From: Isoetes taiwanensis
Lineage: Eukaryota; Streptophyta; Lycopodiopsida; Isoetales; Isoetaceae
Direction of reading: 5' to 3'
NCBI GenBank assembly: GCA_021234155.1
Contig: JAJEKV010000109.1
Location: 342,252 to 406,251 of the forward strand
Length of the DNA stretch: 64,000 nucleotides
The notes beneath the pieces were generated by a model. It saw only the letters and a program-made list of their open reading frames with translations, made no database searches and was not told where the DNA came from. This document shows positions 35,827 to 47,289 of this stretch, in pieces. Position numbers and translations under genes: made by a program. Each line of letters starts with the position of its first letter. Positions within the stretch are counted from its first letter, which is position 1.

Positions 35827-36758
35827 ATGTATACCTATTTGATCCTATGCCCAAGACCACGAGCTTGGGATATTACATTGTATCTCTTGAGTGTTTGATT
35901 TAATTGAAAATCCGACCTTTGTAGTAATCTGTTTGTGTTGCACTGAAACTCATTCCTATAAGTAAACGATTATCAGAGGCTAGGCATCTTGTGTCGGTCC
36001 AAATTGTCAGATATGAGTGGTCTGCCTATGTAGCATGTCTTGGGCATGTCTTTAGAAAGGGCAAAAGCCAAATTCCTGTCAAGACAAAATTACAATACCA
36101 TTTTGAGCCGACAACTTTAGATCCAATTGTATTGCACAACAGGCTTTGAGCATAGAAGAGTAATTGCTTGAGCATCAATCTTGCCAAGCTAAATATGTTG
36201 AACAAGGCAATGCTAGACACGCGTGCAATCCTTCATTAGAAAGTGTCTTCTTTCAATATTGTTCATTTCTTATAGTCCTAGGCAAAAATTATCAAAAAGA
36301 AAAATTAGGTTCCCTTTTGGCAAAAGGAAGATTTGGCCCCTATTGTGCAGACAAATCTGAGCAGAATAGAGTTGGTAACTCCAGAAAATTCCTTACCAAC
36401 ATCGAGTTTCAAATTTTAGCTCTCTGCCAGGGATATTGACCAAAAATTGACTGGGTCAGTGATCTAATTTTGGCCTATCTAACCTAGTCAGACCTCACTG
36501 AGTTTTTGCAGTCTGTTAGTATCAAGTGTTGAGCATCTTGAGGAGAGACATCCATATCCATAGCTTTATAGATCATATATTCTGCAAGTTATTTTGTGGA
36601 GCAGACTTTTTGGCCTTCAGGGAAACATACTCCCAGTGAACTTTTGTGCACTATTTCTGGAATCTTTGCACTCAGAGTGGTTGCCTCAAGCAACCTGGAG
36701 GTTCTAAACCACTGAGGTTGAAGGTTTTGCCAGGAACACCTTCAACAAACCCAGGGGG

Positions 36759-37046
36759 TGTCAGACCGATACCCGACCCACATGCAGTGACCGACTATAA
36801 GCCTAACCCGCTATAAGGATCCAGTAGCCACGCTCAGCACGACGCTATCTCCACATTACATTGCCTCCATTGTCTAGTGCTCAATCACAATATAGCATCC
36901 ATAGCCAGATGGGGTCTATGCGCAGGCCAAAATATAATTGGGAATTATTGGGACTAACTAGGAGTATCATCTATCAATTGTTGCTAGGTCTCTAACCTCC
37001 TTCACTCGTATTCTAGGGAACGGTCCTTGTACAACAACATCTGACA
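36759..37046 (+). repeat. Isolated LTR (TGTCAGA...TCTGACA)
   Basis: 288 bp, bounded by tgtcaga and its exact complement tctgaca. It is preceded by the purine run agggggg-type tract (36753-36758), as expected of a polypurine tract before a 3' LTR. A 5-bp target duplication is not evident (ggggg before, caaag after), so it may be the 3' LTR of a degraded element rather than a clean solo LTR. It is related to 27619-27845. Confidence 0.65.
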
Positions 37047-38640
37047 CAAAGAGGAACCTACCTCCAAACTCCTCTCACAGGCCAATGCAAGTAGAGGGGA
37101 AGGAGCACAAGAAACCCTGGGATAACTGGAATGCATAAAGTAAAAAGGGCATAAAAACCGAACACAAAAAACCAACTACGGCCACCACCAAGCATAGAAA
37201 ACAAAAATTGTAGAATCAACGTACCAACAAACTGCATAGAACACCTAACGACAAAATGCTTCTGAAAGCAAAGACAAAAATACCCAATTTATATCATCCA
37301 TGCATAACAGATTCAAGCAAACTTTCATGCAAGAGCACCCAACCAGAGAACAGATAAAATCCAGAGCAGGATGGCTAGAATACAAGACATAAACAGAAAG
37401 ATGAGCCACGGTAGGGAAATGAAGCTATAGGAACAACAGACAAGATCATGACGACGTCAACAACGTAAAGATCTTAAATGATTAATGAAGCAGAAAACAC
37501 CACACTAGCAAAAGAAACTATAACCCGAACTAACCTAACCAGCAATAGAAAAAGAGCCAGAGACAAAGAATCAAAGACAGAATGATGAAACTAGACTAAA
37601 AGAGAATAACATCAACCAAGTTAAACGGAACAACAAGCCGAAGGAACTCAAAGAAGGAAACAATGCAACCACAACAAAATAAAGAAATGATATTCTGTGG
37701 AATGGTCCTGAGAGCACATATGTCAACCCAAGGTCAATGCAACAAATGAAACAAAATGCACAGATAAGGAGCGAGAATGTATAGATAAGGAGTGGATAGG
37801 GAACATGGAGCAAGTAAAAGAATGCAGAAAGAGGAGCAAGGAAGGAGAGACAAAATATCAGAATAACGGAGTGCAAAAAGAAGTAAAGGGATAACAAAGA
37901 TAAATAGAATAATGCAATTAAGAAGGCAGATGGGGCAAGTAACGAGTGCTAGAGCACCGGAAAACGAAAAAACATAAAATGAACCAATGGAACAATGTGG
38001 TGAAAGATGGAGAAGGAATTGTGCTAGAGTATCAAAACAACAAAATGCATAGAGAACAAATGAAACGATACAGTGAAAGATTGAAAAGGAATTGTTGGGA
38101 GAAAAGCAACCAAAACCTCGAAACAAAATGCACAGATAAAGAGTTAATGGAGAACATGGAACAAGAAAAACGAATAGAGACAATAAAGTTTGAAAGAACT
38201 GAAAAGATGAACCCAAGGTAAGGAGGAGAGCAAAGCAGATAAGGCGAATGGAACAAAATAAACAATAAATGGAGCAACCACGGTGGCCAAAAGAATAGAG
38301 AACCTACAACATAAAGTCAAAGAGCAACAGAAAGAAATAGAGAAAACAATGCACATGTAGATAAATTAGAGTGAGCAAAATGGAACCGATGGAGTGGTAC
38401 AGAGACCAATGGAATAGGGATGAAAGGTTAGATAGAGGCAACAATGAGAACTCAACTAGAAGCCAAGAGCAGTCGAGTGGCCAGCAGTAATGAGACAAAG
38501 AGTGAATGAAGCAATGGAACAAACAATGCAACCCGAGCAGAATGAAGCAACTGCAAAGAGGACTAATGGTAACTCGGATAGGTAATCAAACAAGAAAGTC
38601 AAATGAACTTGTATGTAATAGCAGGTCATAGGGGTATTTT
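37047..38640. repeat. Purine/A-rich, T-poor tract with degenerate ~370-bp repetition
   Basis: The plus strand is strikingly poor in T over about 1.6 kb. aaacaaaatgcacagataagg-like words recur at about 37749 and 38121, and atggarcaagaaaa-like words at about 37805 and 38156, suggesting a decayed repeat of roughly 350-370 bp. Long minus-strand open frames here (for example 37734-38216, Phe/Leu/Cys/Ser-rich) follow from the base skew. No genes are called. Confidence 0.6.
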
Positions 38641-38648
38641 TAATACTC

Positions 38649-39352
38649 ATGATTTGGTTTCAAAGTATTTCTATTGGAAAACCATATGTTGCATTTGTGT
38701 GTAGATGTCTTGTGTGTCAGAAAACCAAAGATTCTCATGCCAAGGTACCAGGATTATTGGTGGCACTAAGTATCCCGGAAAAACCTTTTCAGCATATCAA
38801 TATGGACTTTATTAGTGTTCCACGGAGCAAACAAGGTAATGATCAGGTTTGGACCATTGTGGACCGTCTGAGTAAGTATGCAATCTTTATTCCTTGCAAA
38901 AAGACATTAAAAGCTCATGATGCTGCACGATTATTTTTGAAAGAAGTATTTAAGAACCATGGATTGCCGGAGGTAATAATTTCTGACAGAGATTCAAAGT
39001 TTTGCAGCAAGTTTTGGAGAGCATTGTTTACAAATCTAGGTACAAGGATGCATTTCTCCACAGCTTTCCATCCTCAGACGGATGGGCAGACAGAAGTTAC
39101 TCATAGAACTCTTCTAAGCATGCTACGCAGTTTTGTACATGAGCAGGTTTCTAATTGGGAGCGGTATCTGCTAGTGGTTCAGTTTGGTTATAATATGGCC
39201 ACACACTCAGCCATAGGCAGATCGAGTTGCTAAAGATATGGATGCTGTTTTGGAATCCACCAGGGCAGCACTCACTGTTGCACATGTACACTCGTCAAGC
39301 AAACAGGAAACACAGACAGGTTCTATATCAAGTGGATGACTGGGTATTCATT
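38649..39352 (+). pseudogene. Ty3-gypsy (chromovirus-type) integrase fragment
   Basis: Shows the second half of the zinc finger (CLVCQKTK), PGLLVALSIPEKPFQHINMDF with the first catalytic Asp, WTIVDRLSKYAIFIPC, IISDRDSKFCSKFW (second Asp) and FHPQTDGQTEVTHRTL (Glu). The style is that of chromoviruses and differs from E1 and G2. After a frameshift near 39225, DRVAKDMDAVLESTRAAL and VDDWVFI follow. The frame ends abruptly at about 39352, where the LINE 3' end begins, so the LINE seems to have inserted here. RT upstream is absent. Confidence 0.85.
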
Positions 39353-39551
39353 TGAATCATTAAGAATAGAATAGAATAGAATAGATTTTTTAGCGTCCAC
39401 GGAGACTGATTGGCCTATGGGACCCAAACAAAAAGAGAGCAGCAAGCATATTACTGACAGGATTAAAAAACCCCGCCCCGAAGGGTTTTCGAGGGAAAAA
39501 CCTTAGCAGTAATAAGTATGCTGGAACGCTGTACAATTGTATAGGACAGTT

Positions 39552-40149
39552 CAATACCATCCCGGAGGACACAACTGAGTCCGTGCATCCATAACCTCCT
39601 GGAAGTATGACCCCAACAAACCCACTGACGCCGTATTCAATAACTCATGCAACAGTTGGCCAGGCACTAGTAATCGAACATACCACTCTCGGATATGGGC
39701 AAACGCTGGGCAGATTTGGAGGGCATGACATTTATCCTCAATGGCACCCTGGTGGCAACACTGGCAAAGCCTTTACTCCCGTGCTTCCCAAGCCCAATAT
39801 CATGTCTCAATGCGGAGACGATGTGCACCCGTGCAAATGGAAGCTATAAGTCTGCGCTTCTTCATGGGCAACTGGGTGTACAAGTACTGGTGTGGGCCTC
39901 TCGTGAGCCTAGGATTGACTTGCTGCTGATAGTGTGCCAGCTTAACGTGCGTCAGAGCATCTGCATCCCAGAGCTTGCCAAGGAAAGTAGCATCTAGGTA
40001 CCGCTTAAGTGCATTGTAATCTTTCTTTGTCCTTACACGTAAGCATCTGTTTGCCTGTACACCCCAGCGCGAGAACCACTGAGTTTGCTTGTCCTTCCAG
40101 CAAGCTTTGAGGCGTTGGGGACCCATCGCCATGGCCAAAGCAAGGTTGG
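39552..40149 (-). pseudogene. LINE ORF2 C-terminal part
   Basis: Minus frame from 40138: GPQRLKACWKDKQTQWFSRWG onwards, KRRLIASICTGAHRLRIETG, then a zinc-binding CQCC...H...C segment (RLCQCCHQGAIEDKCHALQI, about 39740-39800). It ends near 39552 with PPGWY and a stop. One or two frame breaks. It continues directly from the RT part at 47290-48452 once E3 is removed. The following 190 bp are 3' UTR to the (tctat)n tail. Confidence 0.8.
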
Positions 40150-40685
40150 TGTAGTGTGGTTTATCTATTCATATTTTGACACTTTGCACTAAATTGTCAT
40201 GTTTGATGTATGTTTGATGATTTATCTGTTGAAGTTGGAGAAGATACTGTATTTATTGTATATTTTGGTGTGGGCATTTGTAATTGGACTTGAAGGTGTA
40301 TAAAAGTCCCTTTTAATGGTTGAATAATTGATGAAGTGGCATGATCTCAAAGGGCATGTGGTTATTGAAGATCTAATGGTGGAGATTGCTTGAAGATGAA
40401 TGGTCAAGATTTGTTGTGTAAGTTTAAGAGGAGGGGCACGTCTCCTCATTCTCTCTCTCACTCTTGCTCTTGGAAGGAGATTATCTGTTGTAGAGTGCAT
40501 CTTCCATGGAAGAAATAAATGAAAACGATGAGGATGAACCTCCTGATTTATGAGCATGTGATTTGTATGTGATTATTCATCTTCAGAATTTTGCTTGATT
40601 TCTTGCTAGTAGAATGGGATGAAATCCATTGCATATATTTTGCAAGCTGCTTCTCCTTTGGTCTTTTTCTTTCTGTTGGATTACA
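40150..40685 (+). repeat. E3 5' LTR
   Basis: 536 bp, TGTAGTGTGG...GGATTACA, matching 46754-47289 with a single visible substitution. Related in layout to the E4 LTR (shared words such as ggacttgaagg). Confidence 0.95.
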
Positions 40686-40690
40686 TAAAG

Positions 40691-40709
40691 TGGTGCGTTT
40701 GCCGGGAGA
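40691..40709 (+). promoter_or_regulatory. E3 primer binding site
   Basis: tggtgcgtttgccgggaga starts 5 bp after the LTR. It resembles the tggcgccgttgccgggga-type primer site common in plant Ty3-type elements, with changes. Confidence 0.65.
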
Positions 40710-42236
40710 AGCAGCATTCTATTAGCATTATATTCAAGAAAACAGCCTTCACCATGAAATTACCAGTGCTGGAAATATCTTGCAGAAGTTCAGAATACTG
40801 ATAATGAGTATTGCTTCTTTCAAAATCAAACAAGAGATGCAACATAGAGGTATGGATTTAATTTTTAAGCAGATGAAAATGTACTTGAAGATAAAAACGA
40901 TCTGTTCTTCCTTTGCCTGGCCAGTAAAGCTTGAACAGAATGCCTGTGAATGCTTAAATCTTGTTGTGGATTTCTACTGTAAACAGAAGAAGGAAACTGT
41001 AAGATTCATTCAAAATTCATATTCTCATAAACAAATGCTGGTGTATACCTCTGTGCCATACCAATTATCCACATCCTGTGCAAAATAAATCGTAATGCCA
41101 ATGCTTCGTCTATAGTCTGCCAAATCGTGCTCCAACCCATGTGCAATCCCTGTGCAAAACCCCGATTTACTCAAAAGCTACTGTTGCCATAGCCAAACCC
41201 TGCTAAAAGTTTCATATCCATTTCCCTTTTATCAGATTTGAAGCCCTATAGCATGCCGTTGGCTACAGCCATAGCCTCACCCTGAACCGCCATCTCCATT
41301 CACGGACCTGCAAGACAAAATCCGACCCTAATCATCTCCTGCAGCTGCCTGATCCATTGCTCTGTTTGCCATAACCCTGTTTGCTTTCCGCCACTACCCA
41401 ACTCGCCTCCGCTCCTTTCTGCCCATGATCCTGCTGGATGCTCTGAGCCATTCCTTTGCCTACTTCCCCTTCTGCCATATCTAAGATCAGGTGATCCATC
41501 CGCCTTCTACAGATCCGCCATGCCCTAACGGCCCTGCCCGCGCGCACAGAGCAGCAGAAAAGAAAGAAGAAATAAATTACAAGGGAATCGTGTAAAATAA
41601 AGTGAAACAAGAAATTATATATAATAAAAAATGCTATGGCTCTTAGAATAGTTTATTGGATAAGTTGTGGGTTGTCAAACCCTTGATCATGAGTTCAAGT
41701 CTAGTGGAAGACATGCTTTTCTCGAACATACATTTGTGTATTAAGAATCCTAGCATCACATGGAACATAATATTTTGAAGATGCTATCCCATTATGAAAT
41801 TGAAGACAAGGCTTTATGCAAGAGATGGATATCCCATATATTTATTCCTCCAGAAATTATTCAAACCCCAAAATCTTTGAGGACCAAATGATGTTAAAGC
41901 TATTATCTATTGTTGGAAGACCGTGTTCTCTAAAGATATTTGAAGTTCAAGTATTATGTTGAACATTCTCTAAGTCAAGTATGAAGATCAAGACACATTG
42001 GTCGGTATTTTGCTTTTGCAATTTATGGAAGTCTAATATTTAAGTTATTCAATATTTGAAGGCATTTGTGGAAGTCGTACAAGTTTTCTATTTTATCTTT
42101 TCTCATGTTGTGGAGAGGGGATGGAGCGCCATACCAAGGCAGAAGAGCGAGGGTGCCACTGACCTGGATGGGACTTGCCACCCTTGAAGTGATTACATTT
42201 ATATGAAGCCATAGAATCGCCGATTGAGGCAATGGT

Positions 42237-42938
42237 TGTTGTGCGTTTTTTCTTGACTATTTTTTCATGATGTGCCTAAATTGGTGAAATGTATGCATAA
42301 ATGAAGAATTATATGGGTGTAATGTGGAGAAAATGTAAAAAATGTGAAAATATTGTGGAGGAAGCATTTATGATGTATTGAAGTTGAACCTATGGACTTG
42401 AAGGAGTATTAAAGTCCTTAAGAAATATTTTCAATGGTTGATAATTTGATGATGTGTCATGAATCTGGGGAAGCATGGTAGTTGCAAAGAAGTTTGGATG
42501 ACCTAGATTTGAAGTTGAGGTGGCAAAATCTAGTGAACTTATGGTAGTTAGAATTTGGATCTAAGGTTGTGATTTGCCTAGATCTAGTGGCTAGGATCAA
42601 GTAGAGTTTTCTATAAGATAGCCAAAATTCGTGTAGAAGGGAGGCCCAAATTTGGAAGATGACATCTGGGCAAAGTTCTTGAAGTTGTGAGTATGTTTCT
42701 TGATCAGTTGAATATTATTATGTTGAAGTATGATATTTTGATTATGATTATGTGATTCTCCTATTTGTTATCTCTATTTCTATAATCTCAAAAGACTTGT
42801 GTAAGAATGATTATGTTGGTGATTTATGATGCCAGTAGAGTGAGGCCTAGCCTATCTCATATACCTTGAGATTTGCTTGGGTTGTTGTAGTTAGCGCTTG
42901 TTCTTCAGTTTTCCTTGGGTGCGTAGAAGAAGCTAACA
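42237..42938 (+). repeat. E4 5' LTR
   Basis: 702 bp and identical by eye to 45838-46539. It is followed by a primer-site-like sequence, tggggggcattgcgagaaa (42944-42962), related to that of E3 but diverged. Confidence 0.95.
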
Positions 42939-43114
42939 TATTTTGGGGGGCATTGCGAGAAATTAACTAAAGGGTAATCGTGTTGACGAATAATAGTACA
43001 ACTTTTGAATTTTTTGTTATATTTTGAAAAAAAAAAAAAAAAAAAGAGAATAAAAATAAATAAAATAAAATAAAATTTATTAAATTTTTGTTGGATGTAT
43101 AATGGCTTGCAGGA

Positions 43115-43336
43115 ATGGAAAATTGGCCACATTTACCCATCACTAAGCACAAAGTACTTATTTTAAATAATCCCCGTAAGAGAATTCAACCTAATAGTGG
43201 TTGGGGAGGCGGTGGACCATGGGAGGAACCCGACCAATTCACGGATGGTTGGGAACCAGAAGAATTTGTAAGAAGACTTAGGCAATCTTCATTTGAAGAA
43301 TTTTGTAAGCCAAGAGGGGGCATCCACCTCTCACGT

Positions 43337-43373
<37 letters not shown>

Positions 43374-43973
43374 ATTTGTTCCAGTAATTAAAGTTTTTGC
43401 ATGAATTGGGGCCTGGATGCTGAAAGGAGAAAGAAGAGCATCGAGAAGCAAGAGGTGAGCGTAGTGCTAGACTAGAGTTTAGGGAACAAAAAAAGAAGGG
43501 AATTAAAAGAGCAAGTCTTGGAAGAAGAAAGACTGTTAGTAGAGCAAGGGTTTAGTAGCAAGAGCACCATACCCTCTAGCTACAGGGAAAGTAGTGAAGA
43601 GGAAACCAGTTATTTAACTCCTTTTAATACTTCGATTCTTAATCCCATGGCAACTAAAACTTCTAAAATGAAATACCCAACCTTTTCACCTTTAAAAGGG
43701 GGGGAGGCTGATTCTCACATTCAATCATTTCTGACTATTAGTGAGGCCAATCAAGAAGATGGTAATGCTGAAAGACTTAGGCTGTTTGGAGCAACCTTAG
43801 AGGATGGGGCAATGGAATGGTATAGAACCTCTAGGAGTATTACCCCTTTTTTGACTTGGGATGACCTTAGAAAAGCATTTTTAAAGGCCTTTAGGCCTAT
43901 TGGCCTTCAAGAAAGAATAAATGATGAGCTAACATATTTTGGGGGGCATTCCGAGAAAGCAACATTCTACTAG
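43115..43973 (+). pseudogene. Partial gag of E4
   Basis: The main open frame 43518-43973 carries a retrotransposon gag domain: KMKYPTFSPLKGGEADSHIQ, AMEWYRTSRS, TWDDLRKAFLKAFRPI. It stops shortly after INDEL, where the sequence switches to an LTR-end/primer-site-like stretch (43928-43960). An earlier frame at 43115-43342 (Trp/Gly-rich, WGGGGPWEEPDQF) may be the gag N-terminus. A 30-nt poly(A) (43341-43370) separates the two, and another 19-nt A run lies at 43027-43045. The zinc knuckle, protease and pol are missing. Confidence 0.75.
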
Positions 43974-45837
43974 CATTATATCCGCAAAGGGACGATTTTG
44001 CCATTTATAGTAGCAGAGCAAATAAACAAAACTTATTGTCATTCCTCCTTTCAAAATCAAAGTTCCCTTGCTGCAAATTCAAGAGGTATGGATACAGATT
44101 CTTGACTCCTTTCTCTTTTTACTGGCCAACAAAATTAGAAAGAGGTGCACAAAATTAGCATGAGATATGTTCGTGATTCTTCCGATTCTGTTTGAAATTA
44201 TTTATGAAGTCCAACTTTTGCTAGACCCCTGTCTCTGTCTCTGTCTCTGTAAACAAAGTAAAAACCATTAAAGGGGGCAAAATAATTTGTCTATCCATAC
44301 CTGTTTCTATACCTTAAAAGTTGCATGACTTGTGGATCTGTTGCTCGTTGCAAAGAAGAGCCATGGCATATCCTCATCTTCCCTGCCTAGTGTGGTTTAT
44401 CCGCCACATTGCATTAAGACTCTTGGGTTACATTCCCTCTTCATCACCCCTTTCTGCTTAAGTATTTTTTTCCTTTTCCTGAAGCATTCGTTCAGCTAAA
44501 TCCTTATTGCAGGCATACCTCCTTAAGCTTCAAAGTCATGGCTTCCAACTCTGCTTTTAATGATGCACTGTTTTTATCAGCCAGAGCCTTCTTTTTCCGT
44601 TTGATTGGAGATTTGACTGAAGGGTTTTCTTCTGCAATATTTTCCTTCTCACTAATCAGTATCAATAGGGCAGCCATGGCCGGATTCTTGCCCTAGTCCT
44701 TCCTTCCTGATGCCTCCATACATTCTGTGCTTCTGCCATAGTGGCTATTCTTCTGCCAGAAAACTGCCTCTATTAAAGATGGAACCTGAAAAACAAAAAT
44801 AGGGATGAGGAGTCGGTTGATTCGCCCAGGCCATGAATCGTTCTGCCATGCCATAATCAAAGAAAAAACTTTCTGCCATCGTTACCTTCCTTCTGCCATA
44901 CCCTAACCGCCATCGCCATATCTGCAAGAAAGAAGAAAGAAAACCAAGAAGAAATTTCTGATTGTAGAGCCCGTAGCCGTTCTTCTACCCTGCCTAACCA
45001 TCTGCCAGCCGTTGTTCTTTCCCTAGTTTCTCCCTTCCGCCATACCCTAAATCCGATGGAACTGCCGCCGCGCGCACGGAGTAGCAAAGAAAAAAAGAAA
45101 TGAAAAAAAAGGGGTATGAAGAATGATGTAATGCAAAGGTTATACGAAAAATCAAAATCCTTTTACCTCATAATGGTGCACATGGCATGTTGGATAAATT
45201 GTGTGGCTATCAACTACTAGATCATGAGTTCAAGTCCATGTAGAGATATGAAGTGCTATATTTTTCGAAGATGTTTGTTTATTCCATGGGAAGACCCTAG
45301 GCACTATTTATTTTCCAACAAGTTATTTGAAGTCCAAGATAGAAGATGAAGATACAATGGTCGGCATTTTGTTTTTGCAATCTAATGAAGTCTAATGTTT
45401 GAATTTCTTTATTGTTGAAGTTGCATCAAAGGAAGTTGTACAAGTTTTATTTTTTATTTAAGTGATTATGGATGGCATGATGGACGTGCTGACCTAGAAA
45501 GGCAGCAGCATCCCATGACCTATGTAAAATGTGATGAAAAAGTATAAGTGATGTGAAGGGGATAGAAGCCCATCTTGGGCAAGAGAGCGAGGGTGCCACT
45601 GACCTGGATGGGACTTGCCACCCTATAATTGATGAAGATGAAGTGATGTTAGAAGTTTTTAGTATTTTTTTTCCTTGGAAGACTTCTATAGATGTTTTTG
45701 AAGACTTGAAGACATTTGGACATTGGATTTTTGTTAAGTTGTGATGCTATTTAGAGGACCAAGTTGAAGACATGAAGATCAAAGAAAAGAATTTTGAAGA
45801 ATTCATCGGGACGATGAATAATCTTGGGGGGGAATAA

Positions 45838-46539
45838 TGTTGTGCGTTTTTTCTTGACTATTTTTTCATGATGTGCCTAAATTGGTGAAATGTATGCATA
45901 AATGAAGAATTATATGGGTGTAATGTGGAGAAAATGTAAAAAATGTGAAAATATTGTGGAGGAAGCATTTATGATGTATTGAAGTTGAACCTATGGACTT
46001 GAAGGAGTATTAAAGTCCTTAAGAAATATTTTCAATGGTTGATAATTTGATGATGTGTCATGAATCTGGGGAAGCATGGTAGTTGCAAAGAAGTTTGGAT
46101 GACCTAGATTTGAAGTTGAGGTGGCAAAATCTAGTGAACTTATGGTAGTTAGAATTTGGATCTAAGGTTGTGATTTGCCTAGATCTAGTGGCTAGGATCA
46201 AGTAGAGTTTTCTATAAGATAGCCAAAATTCGTGTAGAAGGGAGGCCCAAATTTGGAAGATGACATCTGGGCAAAGTTCTTGAAGTTGTGAGTATGTTTC
46301 TTGATCAGTTGAATATTATTATGTTGAAGTATGATATTTTGATTATGATTATGTGATTCTCCTATTTGTTATCTCTATTTCTATAATCTCAAAAGACTTG
46401 TGTAAGAATGATTATGTTGGTGATTTATGATGCCAGTAGAGTGAGGCCTAGCCTATCTCATATACCTTGAGATTTGCTTGGGTTGTTGTAGTTAGCGCTT
46501 GTTCTTCAGTTTTCCTTGGGTGCGTAGAAGAAGCTAACA
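45838..46539 (+). repeat. E4 3' LTR
   Basis: 702 bp, same ends as the 5' copy, preceded by the polypurine tract and followed by ATGGT. Confidence 0.95.
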
Positions 46540-46753
46540 ATGGTGTTAGAGTTTTTAATTTTAATTTTCCTTGGAAGACTTCTATAGATGTTTTTGAAGA
46601 CTTGAAGACATTTGGATAATAGATTTTATTAAGTTGCAGTGCTATTTTTATAGACCAACTAGCTTGAGCGAGTTTGATATATGTTTGGAAGACTATGTTT
46701 TGAAGATTTTTGAAGAATTCATCGGGACGATGAATACTCCTGGGGGGGAATAA

Positions 46754-47289
46754 TGTAGTGTGGTTTATCTATTCATATTTTGACACTTTGCACTAAATTG
46801 TCATGTTTGATGTATGTTTGATGATTTATCTGTTGAAGTTGGAGAAGATACTGTATTTATTGTATATTTTGGTGTGGGCATTTGTAATTGGACTTGAAGG
46901 TGTATAAAAGTCCCTTTTAATGGTTGAATAATTGATGAAGTGGCATGATCTCAAAGGGCATGTGGTTATTGAAGATCTAATGGTGGAGATTGCTTGAAGA
47001 TGAATGGTCAAGATTTGTTGTGTAAGTTTAAGAGGAGGGGCACGTCTCCTCATTCTCTCTCTCACTCTTGCTCTTGGAAGGAGATTATCTGTTGTAGAGT
47101 GCATCTTCCATGGAAGAAATAAATGAAAATGATGAGGATGAACCTCCTGATTTATGAGCATGTGATTTGTATGTGATTATTCATCTTCAGAATTTTGCTT
47201 GATTTCTTGCTAGTAGAATGGGATGAAATCCATTGCATATATTTTGCAAGCTGCTTCTCCTTTGGTCTTTTTCTTTCTGTTGGATTACA
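46754..47289 (+). repeat. E3 3' LTR
   Basis: 536 bp, preceded by ggggggg-aataa (46742-46753) and followed by the GTTGG target duplication (47290-47294). Confidence 0.95.

Larger units (their letters stand above)
34206..36758 (+). repeat. Long LTR-like / 3' non-coding region of the E1 gypsy family
   Basis: Shares a series of landmarks, in order, with 48683-50350. Each copy has a C/A/T-rich zone full of gccacatcat and gccaagtca words (34500-35130), a gggaatcgtgcc block (35260), a gccaatc...gcgtgtggg(c)gg...ggaggtacc block (35325-35385), a TATA box (35436-35441), gcctgtgggatat (35467) and a short open frame. The TATA box followed by shared transcript-like sequence suggests an LTR promoter. Exact LTR ends (TG...CA) were not found, so this may be LTR plus untranslated region. 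From 35880 to 36750 nothing more is recognised. Confidence 0.5.
42237..46539 (+). mobile_element. E4: complete LTR retrotransposon nested in E3, ATGGT target duplication
   Basis: LTRs at 42237-42938 and 45838-46539 (702 bp each, no difference found by eye) begin TGTTGTG and end GCTAACA, with ATGGT at 42232-42236 and 46540-46544. The polypurine tract is ggggggg-aataa (45826-45837), as in E3. The interior from about 43928 to 45837 is homologous to the E3 interior (for example gagcgagggtgccactgacc at 45586 and 42146). The 5' interior adds a gag piece not present in E3. There is no pol. Identical LTRs imply a recent insertion. Confidence 0.95.
40150..47289 (+). mobile_element. E3: complete non-autonomous LTR retrotransposon with GTTGG target duplication
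   Basis: LTRs at 40150-40685 and 46754-47289 (536 bp each; one difference seen by eye, gaaaacgatg versus gaaaatgatg) begin TGTAGTG and end ATTACA. They are flanked by GTTGG at 40145-40149 and 47290-47294. A tRNA-type primer site follows the first LTR, and a ggggggg-aataa polypurine tract precedes the second. Without the nested E4 the element is about 2.8 kb. Its internal region shows no gag or pol, so it must rely on another element. It sits in the LINE ORF2. Confidence 0.95.

Noticed and set aside
37734-38216. 160-codon minus-strand frame rich in Phe, Leu, Cys
   Set aside because: Explained by the T-poor plus strand; no start context, domain or conservation.
37050-38640. CRISPR-like or regular short repeat array
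   Set aside because: Repeats are degenerate and irregular; the window is eukaryotic.
40222-40557. 111-codon minus-strand frame present twice (also 46826-47161)
   Set aside because: The duplication is simply the E3 LTR pair; no independent coding evidence.
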